Source: JAEWWD01 sp964440115 (GTDB taxonomy: Bacteria > Bacillota > Clostridia > Christensenellales > CAG-138). Taken from it: 64,000 nucleotides of DNA. Below are positions 63,141-64,000 of this stretch, one piece after another. The position numbers and the translations under genes were made by a program. The stretch spans positions 62,001 to 126,000 of the forward strand of contig CAYTPV010000005.1 of NCBI GenBank assembly GCA_964440115.1. The letters run 5' to 3'. Position 1 is the stretch's first letter, and the number at the start of each line of letters is the position of its first letter. The notes beneath the pieces are model-generated. The model searched no databases. It was not told the DNA's origin and saw only the letters and a list, made by a program, of their open reading frames with translations.

Positions 63141-64000
63141 CTAATCTGCGTCTTTTGAGAAAAAGCATTGCTCAGCAGTTATGGCTGCTCCTTTATCGCT
63201 GTTGATTACTTTGCAATAAATATCTGCTGTAGTGGTAATCGTCGAATGTCCTAGCATGTGTGACACAGTCGGCAATGGCACCTTTTGTTCAATCATGGTC
63301 GTTGCATACGTATGCCTTAAATCATGGAAACGAATGATGGGTAGGCCAAGCTGCTTAAGAAGCTTTTTATGCTGCGTCTGGAGCGTGTGTGGGTTAATAA
63401 AGTGTCCTCGCTCGTTACAGCAAACAAAGTCACTATCCTGATATTCCTTGCCATACTTCAAACGATTAATTTTGTATTGCTTTTGCCGTTCTCTGACAGC
63501 CGCTAAGGTGGTTGATGGGACGAAGAGCACTCTGTCACTCTCTTGTGTTTTAAGCCCCGTGAGGCCCCATTCTGTGCTTCCTAATGGCGGTTCTTTACTG
63601 GACTTCACCACTGTTATCTGGCGTTGGATATGTACTATCCCTTTAGTGAAATCAAAGTCAGAAAAACGCAATCCAAGTACCTCTCCTCGCCGTAGTCCTA
63701 ATGTGACAGCTAAAAGCAACTCCAATTCAATGGGGGACTGTTTTGCCCCAACTAATAAGCATTGTACTTGTTCGCTATTGAGAGTGGCTGCATTATATTT
63801 GGTGTCCTTTGGAAGTTTCACGCCATCGCAAGGATTCTTTGAAATTTGGTTGTCTAATACAGCCTCTTTCAAACACATGGATAATACACGGTGTGCATAA
63901 CGGATTGTTTTTGCACTAGACCCTTCCGATTTCATAGTATTATGTAACAGCATGATATCGCGTCGGGTTAGTTTATCGAGATGTATATTACCAAGACAGG
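63141..64000 (-). CDS. Tyrosine-type site-specific integrase, N-terminal part beyond window edge
   Basis: The frame runs off the right end, where residues CLGNIHLDKLTRRDI lead into the SAM-like core-binding domain (GSSAKTIRYAHRVLSMCLKEA). The catalytic domain has Arg in TLGLRRGEVLGL, HDLRHTYATTM (His-x-x-Arg), LGHSTITTTADIY with the final Tyr nucleophile, and ends KGAAITAEQCFFSKDAD. It recombines the element's attP with a chromosomal attB, here most likely tRNA-Gln, whose 3' end is 129 bases away. The gene is more AT-rich than the host genes. Only the first part of the integrated element lies in the window, so its type (phage, ICE or island) is unknown. An ATG inside the frame at 63953 is not taken as the start. 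Confidence 0.92.
   Translation of the reverse strand, partial: CLGNIHLDKLTRRDIMLLHNTMKSEGSSAKTIRYAHRVLSMCLKEAVLDNQISKNPCDGVKLPKDTKYNAATLNSEQVQCLLVGAKQSPIELELLLAVTLGLRRGEVLGLRFSDFDFTKGIVHIQRQITVVKSSKEPPLGSTEWGLTGLKTQESDRVLFVPSTTLAAVRERQKQYKINRLKYGKEYQDSDFVCCNERGHFINPHTLQTQHKKLLKQLGLPIIRFHDLRHTYATTMIEQKVPLPTVSHMLGHSTITTTADIYCKVINSDKGAAITAEQCFFSKDAD

Overview
The window looks like a chromosomal segment of a moderately G+C-rich clostridial Firmicute (Bacillota). The pointers are strong Shine-Dalgarno sites with several TTG/GTG starts, a T-box leader in front of metG, FloA/NfeD, TIGR01906 (DUF1461), DUF4364 and DUF2232 proteins, and the dnaB-rplI-gdpP-DUF2232 block. A formate dehydrogenase with an in-frame UGA implies selenocysteine decoding and an anaerobic, formate-handling metabolism. 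The species cannot be named from this sequence.

Layout. 1-3936: branched-chain amino-acid ABC transporter (livG partial, livM, livH, binding lipoprotein) behind a clear promoter. 4185-10067: an orphan, divergent ABC ATPase, tsaD coupled to a TIGR01906 membrane protein, and glycogen phosphorylase. 10494-19401: an NfeD/FloA membrane-domain pair, two membrane glycosyltransferases, a Nudix hydrolase and a MATE pump. 19724-27242: metallo-beta-lactamase fold protein, nitroreductase, SDR, then dnaB-rplI-gdpP-DUF2232. 27361-36131: RarD, a PEBP-like protein, murG with an RNA methyltransferase, T-box/metG, tatD and a lipoprotein. 36502-41967: LRR lipoprotein, small secreted protein, serS and argS. 42167-49759: a molybdenum/selenium formate dehydrogenase operon (mobA-like, mobB-like, NuoE-like, NuoF-like, FdhF with selenocysteine and a SECIS hairpin), followed by moeA. 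49862-52645: an AT-rich single-gene island coding for an SMC/RloC-like AAA ATPase fused to a LexA-type S24 peptidase. 52843-60907: repair and small accessory genes (two AlkD-like proteins, GGDEF, methyltransferase, flavodoxin, immunity-like protein, MerR regulator). 61045-64000: rsmA, DUF4364, tRNA-Val, a structured spacer, tRNA-Gln, a terminator and the 3' part of a tyrosine integrase that marks the edge of an integrated element running off the right end.

Two families of structured intergenic repeats run through the window. Family B (about 190-360 bp, eight full or partial copies) has inverted terminal hairpins whose stems change while pairing is kept; the intact copies all read in the same direction. 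Family A (about 80-90 bp, six copies plus one remnant) is a row of two or three hairpins with conserved junctions. They sit at gene borders and are the main unexplained structure outside genes.

The strongest candidate for an undescribed system is the ATPase-S24 fusion. It has a complete ABC-type ATPase with a CxxC hook, an R-x3-E plus His arrangement reminiscent of anticodon nucleases, and a C-terminal module with a LexA-like Ala-Gly cleavage site and Ser/Lys catalytic pair. This suggests a defence ATPase controlled by self-cleavage.
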